Of a stretch of DNA of 64,000 nt, positions 32,028 through 43,430 are shown piece by piece (the first letter of the stretch is position 1; every line of letters starts with the position of its first letter). A program made the position numbers and the translations under genes. The DNA is from Prionace glauca (lineage: Eukaryota; Chordata; Chondrichthyes; Carcharhiniformes; Carcharhinidae): NCBI GenBank assembly GCA_037974335.1, contig CM075760.1:28975902-29039901 (forward strand), given 5' to 3'. The notes below the pieces were generated by a model. The model was given only the letters and a program-made list of their open reading frames with translations, was not told the DNA's origin and did not search any database.

Positions 32028-34240
32028 TGCACCGACTGTGAGATCCACTCTGTGTGTCTGCAATGTCGGCGGAAGGAGTGATGGGATTATTTTAAAATAG
32101 TCAAAAAAGGAAATGACGCAACTGAAAATAAAACATAGAATCTAATTATTAAAATTCCGTCAGAAATGAAGAGAGTTGAAAACAGAAATGGTGAAGAGGA
32201 AAGAGGGAGCATGTAAACTAAACTGAGTGATTGGAAAATAGAACAGAGGAAAGTTCAGTTATTGTCGGAGGAGTGGACAGAAAATGAGGAAGTTGTTGAA
32301 ATAGAGATCGAGATTGAAAAGTACCGAGTGTAATAGACAGAGTAAAAATCAAGTGATATCATCAATAAAGAGGGGGTGGCTCCGTGATATTATCGCGAAA
32401 CTATTAATCCAGAAACTCAGTTCGTGTTGGGGAGAGCCGGAATTCAGAATTTACTGATGACCATGAAACCATTGTCTGAAAACTCATCTGATTCACTCAT
32501 GTCCTTTCGGAAAGGAAATCTGGCGCCCTTACCTGGTCTGGTCTACATGTGATTCCAGAGCCACAGCAATGTGGTTGACTCTCAACTGCTCTCGAAGGGC
32601 AAATAAGGATGGGCGATAAATGCTGGCCAGCCAGCGACGGCTAAGTCCCACTGGTAAATAATGTTTAGTATTTACGAGATATTTAAACGGCTGAATTTTC
32701 TGAAACATATCTCCTAAAACTCGGGCACTGGAAACTGCCCCATTGATAAATTTGTACTTTGCTCGTTATCCCACCATTGAAAGTTTCAGAACTTCCGTCA
32801 GGGGGCGCACTGGTTACAAACTCTTCGCTGTTCTGAATTGAAAATATGAAGAAATAACAGCAGCATTGTCAACTGTCTTTGCTGCTGTCGCTCTGACCCA
32901 TATTGACTGCCTTCTGTTATTGGGCATGTTATTCTCTCGTCCGGGGTTTGTTGGACCTGCAGCGCAGTGGGAGGGGCAATTTCTGCCCCAAAAGTGGGTG
33001 TTTCCGTCTGCAGAGTTACAGACACAGCATGCGTCATATGATACAGACTCTCTCTGAACCTGTTCATTCTATTGCTTAATATTGGGTATCTCCTTCTCAG
33101 GAGAACTCCCACCCCATCCACCCACCACCATCCAACCCACCCTATCGCTATAAAATAAATCAAATAATGCAACAATTTATAGACTGAATATGATAAATGC
33201 GGGAAACCAAATGTCCCCATCTGGCGGGATTGTTCAGACAGGTGAATGAATGCAATTCTGTAACTAACAGGCATACAATTCAGTTCATGAAAATGCTGCC
33301 TCTGTTTAACCCATAGCAAAACAAAAACTAGAGGAAATGAGCCAGAAAATAAGAAGTAATTATTATTTTACTGAATCAAAGGAGAGAAAGGACTCGGGTC
33401 AGAAGGAGAAGAAGCTGCCAATGACATTAAACATATCAATAATCAAATATTTACTCACAACACAGATTTCAGAAAGCACGGCTACAAGTCTAACGCTGAA
33501 CACATCATTCTCGCGAGCACTGTTCGCAACACTTGGATCAGTTTATTGATTCTTCGTTCGTTTCGTGTTAACCTCAGAGACAGTGTGTGAGAGAGATTGG
33601 GAAAGATAGAGTTGGGTTGAGAATGTGCAGTGCTGAGCGGAAGACTCTTTCCTCTTTCAGTGTTAACCTGACAGACAGTGTGTGAGACACTGGAAAACGT
33701 GGAGTTGGGATAAGGAAGCACAGTGTTGAGGGAAGTGCCACTTGACCAACTGGGGCATTTTCACCCCCACACCGGACAGAGCAGAATCTCTGTTCAGAAG
33801 TGGTTGGCAGACTTCTACCCGATCAATTCAAGTTTGGAAAAGGTTAAAAAGAAACAGAGTTAATCCGGCTGGTCTCGCAGGGGGTGAATGGATGGCAGCA
33901 TTTCAGGCTAACTCTATGAAAGTGGAGGGAGCGATTAGAAGACTTGTGTTTTGAGCAGACGATGTTAGAAATTGCGATGATCCATGCCAATCTGTAATGG
34001 AGACATAATGTAGAAGTAATTTACAAAGATATTTAATATTTGGGCAGTAAACGGAATGAGAAATATATATATAATCAATATTGAAAGCAAGCTGTTGGTT
34101 AGGAATAAGTGGATACCCTTCAGCAGAGACAGTACGCGAGCAATGGGCCGAATGGCGTCTGTTTGTTCTTTAAGACTCTATAATTCTCAGACGATGAACT
34201 GCTCTGTTCATTTAGAAGGATAACAGAGCACAGCCGTTGT
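32028..34240. other. Intergenic between V genes
   Basis: No V segment is firmly recognised. Around 32910-33040 there is a weak resemblance to V FR3 ('gttacagacacagc'). At 32794-32808 'ccgtcagggggcgca' resembles a CTCF core. At 33563-33735 a ~96-bp unit containing 'acagtgtgtgaga' occurs twice in tandem. At 34140-34190 'gggccgaatggcgtctg' is a short LINE or SINE tail. Confidence 0.4.
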
Positions 34241-34374
34241 GAAACAATGTACTCTGCTGCTGCACACAGGGTGCAGAGAGGGCCGGGGGGTCATTGACGG
34301 TTCAAGTGGACAATGGTTTGAGAAACAGCCGATCTCTCAGTGGCACCGTGAGCAGCGTCAGAGACCGACATCCC

Positions 34375-34405
34375 ATAATAGTCCAATCGGTGATAATGTG
34401 GACCC
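34375..34405 (+). promoter_or_regulatory. V promoter element with CCAAT
   Basis: 'cccataatagtccaatcggt' is conserved, inverted, upstream of the related V pseudogene at 40.0 kb ('cccataattatccaatcggt'). In both the CCAAT lies about 156 bp before the leader ATG. Constant spacing suggests a shared V promoter. Confidence 0.5.
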
Positions 34406-34542
34406 TCAGTCTCACATTGAAGGGGGGAATGGAAAACTCTCGCCTCTCCTTTCCCTTCCCACATTTCAGAGTCCAGGCGCCGGCTGCAAGTCCCAGTCTG
34501 AAAATCAGACCCGGATTGATCTTCTTGTGCACCTTTATTATC

Positions 34543-35046
34543 ATGAAGCAACCCCCTCCCACTGCCCCCCTCCCAACCAAATACCTGTTTCCCCTTGGAG
34601 CTCTGACCCTGCTGCTATTGTGTGAGTTGATTTTTCTAATCAGATCTGTTGTTTTTAACAATTTCTTCACACCATGTAGTTTGTGAGTGATCTTTGTTCA
34701 TAGCCGGTCAGTGTCATAGAACATAGAATATGACAGCACAGTACAGGCCTTCGGCCCTCGATGTTGTGCCGACCAGTGGAACCAATCCAATGACCCTCTA
34801 ACCTAAACTATTCCAATGTTATTCATATGCCTATCCACTGACCATTTGAACGCCCTTAAAGTTGGCGAGTCCACAACTGCTGCAGGCAGGGCATTCCACA
34901 CCCTTACTACCCTCTGAGTGAAGAACTACCCTCGGAGTAAAGAGCGTCAGAGCTCCCAACATGAGCAGGCTGGTTCGACCGGGTTGAACCTAACAGTCGG
35001 CGCTCCGTTTTTACAAACGACACCATATCCTGGTACAGACAGAACT
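34543..35046 (+). pseudogene. TCR V pseudogene broken by two insertions
   Basis: Leader exon 34543-34621 (MKQPPPTAPLPTKYLFPLGA, LTLLLL) with donor gtgagt. The intron holds a LINE tail (34709-34925). The V exon resumes at ~34933 and shows FR1 (RQSSQHEQ) and, in another frame, FTNDTISWYRQ of CDR1-FR2, then stops where a family A repeat begins (35047). FR3, Cys104 and RSS are missing. It is the inverted relative of the V at 39612-40037. Confidence 0.8.
34709..34925 (-). mobile_element. Inverted CR1-like LINE tail
   Basis: Starts 'catagaacatagaatatgac' and continues 'ggccttcggccctcgatg' and 'ggcagggcattccacac', the reverse complement of the LINE 3' end. It sits in the leader intron of a V pseudogene and apparently replaced the splice acceptor region. 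Confidence 0.8.
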
Positions 35047-35140
35047 CCCATTCGCCTGATAAAGGGGCAGTGCTCCGAAAGCTAGTGGTTTGTGCTACCA
35101 AATAAATCTATTGGACTTTAATTTGGTGTTATGAGACTTC
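35047..35140 (+). mobile_element. Repeat family A, 3' fragment inside a V exon
   Basis: 'attcgcctgataaaggggca' through 'ttggtgttatgagacttc'. It abuts the broken FR2 of the V pseudogene. Confidence 0.8.
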
Positions 35141-35835
35141 AAACACTGACAGGGACTACTTTGTTTTGTATCAGTATTGCTATATCAAACAATATCGATA
35201 TAAAATGTTCTGGTTGCAAGTAACATGATGGACTTAAAACACATTTTATTATTTATCACAATGAAACTTGCAGATTAACCAGTTGTTGAATGGGGAGGCA
35301 AGATATATTTCCCTGTCTGAAAGAGGATTTCATAAACTACAAAGTTACAAAGTGAGGGAACATGAAATGGAAATATCGCAGCCCATTCATTATTCCATCC
35401 CCTGTTATGAAGTAGATGTTTCAGCTAAACATTCACCCTCTCCCACATCATAGCTGCTATCCCAAACATGATTGAAAACAAACATGGATGAATGCTGTCA
35501 TTCTCCATGAGGAAACAGAGCCATCAAGACCCAGGGGACCGGTCGTTACCTGAAATGACGGCTGAAGAGGAATGTAATCCTTTGTACTGGGATGACCAAA
35601 TTCACTTTTATGCTATTGTCCTTCCGCCAAGAGGCCGAATTGGAAATGAAGGAACTGTGAGTTCATTGCTTGAATTGGAGATCAAAGGAACTTGAAGCCA
35701 ATTGGATGTTATCTGATGATGTTTTCAGTGGTGAACCAATCAACGTGGGCCCGGATATGACTCAACCTCTTCCCAGCTCTTGACTAAAACACTTCAACCC
35801 ATTCTGGTCAAATCCGCTTCCAGCTCTCTGCAAAC
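35141..35835 (+). promoter_or_regulatory. 5' region of the V gene at 35836
   Basis: Mostly unassigned. A CCAAT box at 35736-35740 lies ~96 bp before the leader ATG. No clear TATA box is seen, as is common in V promoters. Confidence 0.35.
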
Positions 35836-36738
35836 ATGTCTCCTGTTACTTTGTATGTATTCATCATAGCGACTGTTCTTTTAACCGGTAGGTTCACAAG
35901 TTGCTCACTTCTGTGTTATACATCACTACCACATAATATATTCTGTCAGGCGGTTCGCTCAATGAAAGTGGGAGTGGATGGGTGATCAGGGAATGGATTG
36001 ATCACAACATCGAAAAATTATCAGGATCTCGCTGGTCTCAACGCTGAGCATTGTTGGGATTAGGCACAATTCCCCCTTGGAATGAGAATGAGTTGGGCTC
36101 AGATTGAAGCTCCTCTGATACCAGTGGATGAGTTTGGCAAACGCCACATTTCAAACAGACAGACCGTGAGCTGTTTCCAGTTATAGGGACTGAAGGCGAG
36201 GAACTGATCTCTTTAGAAAGAACAGAATGTTTATGGTGGAAGTTTTATTTAAACGCTGCAAACACCTCCTCTTTCCAGCGGCTGAACTGTGAAATATATA
36301 TGTTGTTGTGCTGTGTGATTTCTTTCTGAGATTATTGTTCAAGAATACGGCAGATTCTGGGGGTGAGGGGTGGGGTTGGGGGCACAGTGAAATCGCATTG
36401 TTTAGTTTAATATTTCTTTGCGTTCTTACAGGACATTGTGGAGGAGATTCTGTTTCACAGACACCGGCTGCAGTCACCGTCACTGAAGGAGATGTTGTTC
36501 AGTTACTCTGTAATTACACAGCTACAAGTGATAGCACTCTTTATTTATTCTGGTACCGACAGCATTCCAGCGGGTCCATGGAGTTTCTGCTGAAGAGGAA
36601 TAGATACAGTGACAAAAGAGAGACATCGCCAGGGGACCGTTTTTCAGCGGAGCTCAATGATACAACCCGCACCGTCCCGCTGCAAGTGTCTAAAACAGAG
36701 CTGACAGACTCCGGGGTGTATTACTGCGCACTGAGACC
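35836..36738 (+). CDS. TCR V gene with split leader (TRAV/TRDV-like)
   Basis: The variable domain of a TCR alpha or delta chain. Leader exon 35836-35887 (MSPVTLYVFIIATVLLT) ends at donor gtaggt. A 544-bp intron follows, and the V exon 36432-36738 starts after 'ttcttacag'; the phase-1 join yields TGHCGGDSVSQTP. The V domain has Cys44 in LLCNY, Trp58 in LFWYRQ, DRFSAEL, and LTDSGVYYCALRP with Cys116. The frame is uninterrupted and the RSS is good, so it looks usable. The open frame extending upstream into the intron (from 36308) is spurious. Confidence 0.93.
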
Positions 36739-36777
36739 CACAGAGACACAGAGCTGGGCTGAACCTGTACAAAAACT
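36739..36777 (+). promoter_or_regulatory. 23-RSS of the V gene
   Basis: Heptamer CACAGAG (one change at position 6), exact 23-bp spacer, nonamer ACAAAAACT. The first four heptamer bases, most important for cleavage, are intact. Confidence 0.92.
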
Positions 36778-38816
36778 CTCACGGCCTCATGCAACATAAC
36801 GGAGCGTGAGGCAAACATTGGATCAGAGTGAGTCTGAAATGGAACCTGAAATCGTGGCGATTTCTCAATCTTTACTGAGAATATTTTTATGAATAACAAA
36901 TATATTGCAAAATTAAAACACCGGGACACTTAAAAGAATGAGCTTGAGAATTTGTTTTGTAAATTTTAATGTCCCGAAGTGTTTTATGTAATAAACACAG
37001 CAGCTATTTTTGGACTCACAATGATATTATTTCATTCAGTAATATTGTAGTGCTCTGGCTGTGTCAGTCATTGTGATTGGTGAACAGATACCGAACAGGA
37101 TGTTTCTCTTGCTCTTTTTGGAAACAGTGACCATGTGGCACCTCCACCTGAGAGGGAAGACGGTACCCCAGATTTAACAGGTCATCGACAGCTCTGACGG
37201 TGCAGCATTTCTAAACACTGCACTGTCTCCTCGGTAAGTTCCCGGAGTGTTGTTCCGGATAGACTGCCGGTTTCTCCTGGAGGGGAAAGAATCTCTGAAG
37301 GAACTGGAGACAGAATCCGGGAAGTCCCAGTGCGTGGTGACCATTCATTAACCTATTCTGGAAAAAAACTGAAGTAACGAAAATGAAATTGAAACTAAAC
37401 ATTATTGGTTCCCGTGGAATCAGGAAGGCAATGAACGCAACCTGTGCAAACAGGTATCCCTCGAAAAAAGAGATCGTACTTTTAATGATGTAGCGCCTTT
37501 CACAGACTCCAGAGGTCAAATGGGACTTGCGAACCTAAGGAATTTCGTTTTCAGTGTAGAACATAGAACATTATAGTGCAGTACCGGCCCTTCCGCCCTC
37601 AATGTTGCGCCGGCCAGTGGGACCAATCTAATGACCCTCTAACCTAAACTATTCCCATGTTATCCATATGCCTATAGTTGTGGTGATGTTACAAACTTCA
37701 TCACCGCAGGAGGCAGTAAGAATTCTCAATCAGAAATTCTCATCACTCTGACCCTGGAGTAAAGGGATTGGGGAATTCAAATATGTGCCGGTTACATTGA
37801 ACTTGTCGCAAATTTGAACCAAATAATGGACACCTCTCTCTCTCTTTCTGTCTTTTCATCCATCCTCGCTCTCTTTCTGCTACATTGAGGAGCCATATTG
37901 ATGATCTATATTGTCTTGAACGTCGTACTCAGGCTACCCAATGACATTAGGATACAACGCTCTATAGAGTTCACTCTCTAAGTCTCCTGTTCCCACCTCA
38001 TCCTCCAGGCATCATGCCTTGACGTGGCGCTAGGTGACCACAGATTTCCATTAGATTGCTCATGATTATGCCTGACAAATTACTGCAGTGGCTTTCATTA
38101 CCTCCTGCAGTATGAGTGACCAGGAACCTGTTCTGTTCTCACCACATGTTATTAGGCATACTGGAAGAATTCAGACCCTGATATTCAACACTTGGTGACA
38201 AGGAGAACACAGCTCTGTTGCCAAAAGACCACAAAGCAGTTTCGAACCCAAAGCTTCTTGTCCAGAAGACCTGTTTCAGTGCCCGGTATTCCATAATTGA
38301 CATAAAAGCTATTGCTCTAAATACACTGCGGTTTGCGGTGTTGAGGCGCGCAGATATTTCCTGTAACTCCAGCTGTCACCTGTAACAGGGGGAACTGACG
38401 GTTCTACAAGTTTTAACTAAAGGGAACGTCATCAGTGAAGCAATGATCCTCTATGTTGTTCTCGAATATTGTTACATGATATCACTGGATTTATATTGCA
38501 ACAGTTTATTATGGGTTGTTTTACATCTATGTTACTATTCTATATCTGATACGTTTGTTATTGTTTTCATTTTTCTCCATTTGCTGCTTCATATTGATAC
38601 AAGATCATTTGTCTCAGTTTTATGATGAGTCAAGGAGTAATTTGTATATTTCTAATGTGGGTTTTTCTGCAAGTTCTATTAATAGAAACATTCAAATATA
38701 TTGTTTTAATTCCATCATATAACTCGCAAGAAAAACTTGTTATATCGATATTGATTGAACCATGTTCTCTTCTAAAGACCATGGGATGTTTGTCTCCACA
38801 GTGCCCATGTCGAGTG
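36778..38816. other. Intergenic with SINE and LINE scraps
   Basis: 37135-37225 is an inverted SINE piece ('cacctgagagggaagacg' and 'ctgacggtgcagcatt'). 37558-37676 is an inverted LINE tail ('gtagaacatagaacatta', 'gaccctctaacctaaact'), a close relative of 34709-34925. The rest, including 37700-38800, is unassigned. Confidence 0.55.
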
Positions 38817-39135
38817 AGTTACTGTACCGGCTTTGCATCTCTCTGTTTCACGGTGCCTCAACTGCACTGTATCCACCGCAGCAGCTGACAGTTCGACCGT
38901 GTTAACGCTGAGACCGATGTATCCTTTCTCACTGCCTCCGATACTTTAAACCTTCCCTCAGCTGTTTCATCTCTGAATGTGGAAACGACTTTCTCTGGAG
39001 CTTGATCGGTGAATTGCCGGTACCAAAATACAAACTCATTCCCAGTAACAGCAATGTTGTGATGAAGAGAGATGGTCTGTCCTTAATTTACCCGATACAT
39101 TGATATCTGAAGTGTCTTCGAGTGACAATGAACAT
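38817..39135 (-). pseudogene. TCR V pseudogene, minus strand
   Basis: Exon 39135-38856 after acceptor 'ttttgacag'. Visible are ISMYRVN then a stop, GQTISLHHNIAVTGNEF with Cys23 replaced by His, VFWYRQFTDQAPEKVVSTF (FR2), ETAEGRFKVSE, and, in a shifted frame, NTVELSAAAV at the FR3 end with the YYC motif lost. RSS: heptamer CACCGTG (38849-38855), 23-bp spacer, nonamer-like acagtaact. It is clearly dead. Confidence 0.82.
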
Positions 39136-39572
39136 CTGTCAAAACATGAACAAAGCTAACATAAAGATACATACAGGGCTAATTAAATAAAGCTCTTATG
39201 CATATTGGCTAAAAAAGTTAACTCACGGTCTATCCACCTATCTGTCTGTCTGCGTCTAACTGTCAATATATCTACCTCTTATCAATCTGAATATTTACCT
39301 ATGTCCTTGTTGATCTATCTTTTTCTCGATTATCCAAATACTTGACAGGCAGATTTTTCTGCCTTTCTCTTTAATTTGCTTGTGGAACAACGGAACAGTT
39401 TTGTTTTTAAACTTAATACGCTTCGATACTCTGCATCTTTAAAGACAACTTTAGGATGTTAGAACGCTATCTAGATAGAAAATTAAATGTGCGAAAGTAA
39501 CATTGAAGAATATTAATGGCATTTCTGGTTTGCAGAAAACTTAAAAGTGGAGCGGAGACAGGGCAGTGAACT
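39136..39572. other. No recognised feature
   Basis: AT-rich, with short 'tatctgtctgtctg'-type simple sequence near 39230-39280. No leader for the neighbouring V was found. Confidence 0.4.
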
Positions 39573-40037
39573 GAATATCACAACAGGAGATCCGCTCTTT
39601 GTCTCACTGTGTCTGCTTCGCACAGAGATACATTCCGGAGAACAGGACCGCGGTCCCATCTATAGACATGGTGAAGGAATTCTTTATTCGGTCAAAGGAC
39701 TGTATATCGTCCTTCGGTCACATTCCCCTCGCAAATGGAAGCGAGAATTGTTGGAGGTCCTCTCAGTGTTTGTCTGTACCAGGCTACTGTATGACCTGGA
39801 GCAGCAGAGAGCCGACACTTGAGTTCAACCCGCTCCCCTTCCCGAGATACGACTTGCTCAGGATGGGAGCTCTGATCCTCACACTGAACGTCTGCGAACG
39901 GAAGAAAATCAATCTGTAACTATACGGTATGAAGGGATTGTTAAAATAATCCGTCTGAGTAAATCAATAAACTCACACAATATCAGCAGCATCAGAGCTC
40001 CAACTGGAAGTAGCTCTTTGCGGGGGTTTCTCTTCAT
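39573..40037 (-). pseudogene. TCR V pseudogene with leader, minus strand
   Basis: Leader exon 40037-39977 (MKRNPRKELLPVGALMLLIL) with donor gtgagt, then V exon 39891-39612 after acceptor 'ttcgcag'. FR1 EDQSSHPEQVVSREGERVEL with KC (Cys23) and TVAWYRQTLRGPPTILA (FR2) are clean. A stop and a frameshift lie at the CDR2-FR3 junction. FR3 ends TAVLFSGMYLCAK in the new frame. The heptamer CACAGTG (39605-39611) is perfect but no nonamer lies at 23 bp. The conserved CCAAT element lies at 40185-40210. Confidence 0.85.
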
Positions 40038-40184
40038 GATTGATGAAGATACACAAGAGCATTAATCAGGATCTACTTTCTAAACTGGGACTTGCTGCCG
40101 AGGCCCAGACTCTGAATGTTGGGGAGGGAGAGGAGCGGCGAGAGCTTCACATTCCCCCATTCAATGTGAGACCGAAGGGCCACA

Positions 40185-40210
40185 CTGTCACCGATTGGAT
40201 AATTATGGGA
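40185..40210 (-). promoter_or_regulatory. V promoter element with CCAAT
   Basis: Minus-strand partner of 34375-34405; CCAAT at 40194-40198, about 157 bp from the leader ATG at 40037. Confidence 0.5.
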
Positions 40211-40363
40211 TATCGGTATCTGACGTTTCTCACGGTGCCACTCAGCAATTGGCTGTTTCTCAAACCAGAAATCATTTGAACCGTCACTGCTTCCGAGCAT
40301 CTCCTTCCTCACTGTAGCAACAAAGTAAATTGTTTTGCAAGAATTGTGCTCTGGCGTCTTTCT

Positions 40364-40690
40364 TTCCCTCTCTGTCTTTTTTTTCCCTCTCTGTCTTTTT
40401 TTTCCCTCTCTGTCTTTTTTTTCCCTCTCTGTCTTTTTTTTCCCTCTCTGTCTTTTTTTTCCCTCTCTGTCTTTTTTTCCCTCTCTGTCTTTTCTTTCCC
40501 TCTCTGTCTTTTTTTCCCTATCTGTCTTTTTTCCCTCTCTGTCTTTTTTTCCCTCTCTGTCTTTTTTTCCCTCTGTCTTTTTTTACAGGTCCCCCCCTTT
40601 TAATGCTCCCCTTTTTTTGCTGCCCCCTCCCTTTTTGGTGGCCCCCCCTTTTACAGGCCCCCCCAGTTGTTCCATTTTGTCTTGCTGGCT
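40364..40690. repeat. Small copy of the composite pyrimidine satellite
   Basis: About 11 units of 'ccctctctgtc' separated by T-runs (40364-40585), followed by 'ttttacaggtccccccc', 'taatgctcccc' and 'ttggtggccccccc'. The same two blocks in the same order occur on a larger scale at 47805-49760. Long frames here are artefacts. Confidence 0.9.
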
Positions 40691-40864
40691 CCATTCTAAC
40701 GGAAGTAACAACAATCAGAGTCAGTCTCAGATTAAACGATGCAATTATCATCAACATCGTCATTATTTATGTATTGTTTATTTATTTATTTATTTTAATA
40801 ACAATAACATCTGGGTTACAGCACTCAGGGGCAGAATGGAGTTTTATTGGGAAGGAAATACTGA

Positions 40865-41205
40865 CTGAGAAGTGAGATAGTGATGAGGATCAGAAAGAAC
40901 CGGATCCCCATCCTCCTTCCTGAGTCTGTAACTGTAGTGAGAGAAATCCTCTGTCGGGAACAGAAATACAGATCCCCATCTCACTGCACTGCTGATCCAA
41001 CCAATGAGAGGAATGGAGCAGTGGCACCAATCTGTCCAATCACATCATCGTGTCAGAGTGGGAGCAGTAAACGGAAACTGTGGGCGGGATTATCACAGGC
41101 TCAATATTGAGTGAATTGTGACTCTCAGCTGCACTGGAAGCGGTTGGAGCGGAAATGAATCTACAGAAGTCTCTGATCACCCTGCACCTGCTCACTGTGC
41201 AGGTG
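40865..41205. other. Two leader-like frames, head to head
   Basis: On the minus strand an ATG at 40911 starts MGIRFFLILITISLLS, followed by a possible donor (gtcagt). On the plus strand an ATG at 41155 starts MNLQKSLITLHLLTVQ before gtgttt, a poor donor. The 243 bp between contain CCAAT at 41001 and 41036 and a GC box (gggcggg) near 41083. Each resembles a V leader or secretory first exon, but no V exon was found for either. Confidence 0.35.
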
Positions 41206-41244
41206 TTTAACAAAAATGTTGCGGCTGGGACATGAAGCATCGAC

Positions 41245-41849
41245 AATCATTGAATGGTTGAGCATCGAATGAGACCATTCGGCCTATCCATCTCCAAATC
41301 ATTTTTCCACCTCTCCCCCAGCCCCTCACCCCACCCCCCCTCCCCCGCGTCCATTTTGCACGCAGACAAGATGCTTTTATTCAAAGATAATTTCCTTCTG
41401 AGCGTTTCCATTGAATGTGCCGCCATTATTTTTGACAACTTGTCTCCAGGTTTGAACAAATCGCAGGAGAATAAGGTTATCTGACTTTTCTCTGCCATTC
41501 AGCCATTCGTTCAGTTAAACTGGCGTACTTGGATTATCGAATGTTCTACTGCTTGAACCAGTTTTGCCTGATCTATTGCATCAAAGGTTTTAAAATTAAG
41601 TGCTAAAATTAAGGATGGCCTTTAACTATTTGACAAAGTAGAACAATCTCAGTTTCAGAAGTCAACTGATCATCGAATACTGTCAACCCAGTATCATTCT
41701 AGTGTACCTTATCCAATATCTCGACAATCTAAATGGTGATCTCATGATCTCTAAACAGTGATTTACAAACGGTTAACATTATTTAGACATTGCCTGAATA
41801 TCTATGAAAGATAAAATTCAACCTGACCAATTCCAATTTAGATTTCTCG
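41245..41849. other. Repeat edge, then unassigned
   Basis: 41245-41290 ('gaatgagaccattcggccta') resembles an inverted SINE or LINE tail. The rest is unassigned. Confidence 0.4.
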
Positions 41850-41960
41850 GAAGCAGATACTTGATGAAGGATCATCCAGACTCTAAACGTTGGCTTTATT
41901 GTCTCGGCACAGATGCTGTCAGGCTTGCTCAGATTTTTCCAGCATTTTGGTTATGTTGTT
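41850..41960 (+). repeat. Interspersed repeat fragment (family B)
   Basis: 'tgatgaaggatcatccagac', 'ctctaaacgttggctt', 'acagatgctgtcaggcttgc' and 'ttttccagcattttgg' follow a well-known fish and shark repeat end. Confidence 0.65.
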
Positions 41961-42767
41961 GTTTTACTATTTCAGAGACAAGCAGGTCTCAGAAATCACG
42001 CTTTCCTTATCATGGACTGCATTATATTATGTTATTTTTGTTTCTTCTTCTGGAATTCCTGATTCTATTTCGGAAATTGCTTGTCTCACTGTGCCCCTTT
42101 GGTTGCCTCACTGTCTATCTCTCTGGTTCTAGTGATCTCTGCACATTTGTCTCTCTATGTTCCTCCTTCTGTGTTTTCTCCATATATTTGCATCTGTTTC
42201 CCTCGTGGCCTCTTAGTCGTACCCTCACCCATTTCCCTTCTCGCCTCAGTATCTATTTCATTTCTTTCCCTGCCTATCCCAATATTTATCTCTATGTCTC
42301 TCCCTCGTTTCAATCATTTTCTTTCCTCATGTCTATCTCTCTCATCTCTACCTGCCTCTCCCTATCTATGCCTCTGTACCAACATCTTTCGCAGCTTCTT
42401 TCACAATATCTTTAATTTACGAAAAGAAACCTTGATATAACCTCATTGATTTCTATCAAGTGCAGGAATAGCAAACTGCACTTGATGTTAGACAATGGAC
42501 AGAATCTGGGTGGATTCATTCACGATGAACAGTGGTGCTCTCAGCCGCATAAAAAAGCACACACCCAACGGAAACCACATTAACTTCGGGACTAAATATT
42601 CACTCCTTTTTTTTCCCAGCCATGACTGAGAAAATTAACTGCAGGATCCGATCAGACCGGCAGATCCGCCATCAAATCAATCTACAGGTTAAATCAGTTT
42701 CTGATCAGTTGTAAATCCCCACAAGCTCAGGGCTAGATATTCAGACCAACTACGGCAGATCGAACTC
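41961..42767. other. Pyrimidine-rich low-complexity and unassigned DNA
   Basis: 42080-42420 is CT-rich ('ctgtctatctctctgg' and similar), so the frames through it are artefacts. At 42457-42488 a 10-bp perfect inverted repeat (atcaagtgca and tgcacttgat) surrounds a 12-base loop. Nothing else is recognised. Confidence 0.5.
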
Positions 42768-43070
42768 CCAGGATCCTAACCCCAGGGAGCCAGTCTAACC
42801 CCTAGACCATATCCCCAGGGAACCAGGCTAACTGGTTGGACCCTAACCTCAGGGAAACAGTCTAACTCCCTGGACCCGAGCTTCAGGGAGCCAGTCTAAC
42901 CCCTGGACCCTATCCCCAGGGAGCCAATTTAACTCCCTGGACCAGAGCTTCAGGAAGCCAGTCTAATCCCCGGACCCTAACCCCAGGGAGTCAGTCCAAC
43001 CCCTGGACTCTAATCCCGGGGAGCCAGTCTAACCTCTGGACCCTAACCGCAGAGAAGAGGTCTAACCAGT
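42768..43070. repeat. 33-34-bp minisatellite
   Basis: Nine or so units of the form 'ccagtctaacccctggaccc' plus 'taaccccagggag'. Unit starts are visible at 42791, 42858, 42892, 42925 and 42959. Moderately diverged. Confidence 0.9.
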
Positions 43071-43430
43071 CTAACAGTCAGACTCGACCCTGACTGATTT
43101 TCAGTGTGAGGATTCAATGCTTCCTTCCAGGAGGAATTCCACCGACAAATTCGGGATATTTTATCAAATCAAGCTTTATCCATAACAGTTTAAATAGCAC
43201 CCTGTCTCGCTCTCCACCACTGAACAACCTGTAAAGTAAAAAGAAACAACGCCCAATTTCTAACTTATCACAATTTCAGTCCCAAATAACCAAGTCTTCC
43301 CATATAAATACAATTACTAAACTCAGGTGTTTGCTTTAAATTAGTGTAGAAAATCCTGGAATTGCAACAAGACAGAGACGCTTTTTTTTTAAACAACTCC
43401 AGTCAGCAACTCCTTTAAAACAGTCAGAAG
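43071..43430. other. No recognised feature
   Basis: Intergenic; no gene is supported. Confidence 0.4.

Noticed and set aside
32910-33060. Possible V FR3 relic (frame reading CRVTDTAC)
   Set aside because: Only about ten residues resemble FR3. No FR2, no Cys104 context and no RSS were found.
36308-36431. Upstream extension of the V open frame to an ATG at 36308
   Set aside because: The splice acceptor at 36431 and the matching leader exon at 35836 give a proper signal peptide; the extension is intron.
40330-40875. Frames of about 180 codons across the small satellite
   Set aside because: Same artefact as the larger satellite.
42457-42488. Short 10-bp perfect hairpin
   Set aside because: Arms too short and isolated to claim a terminator, microRNA or element end.
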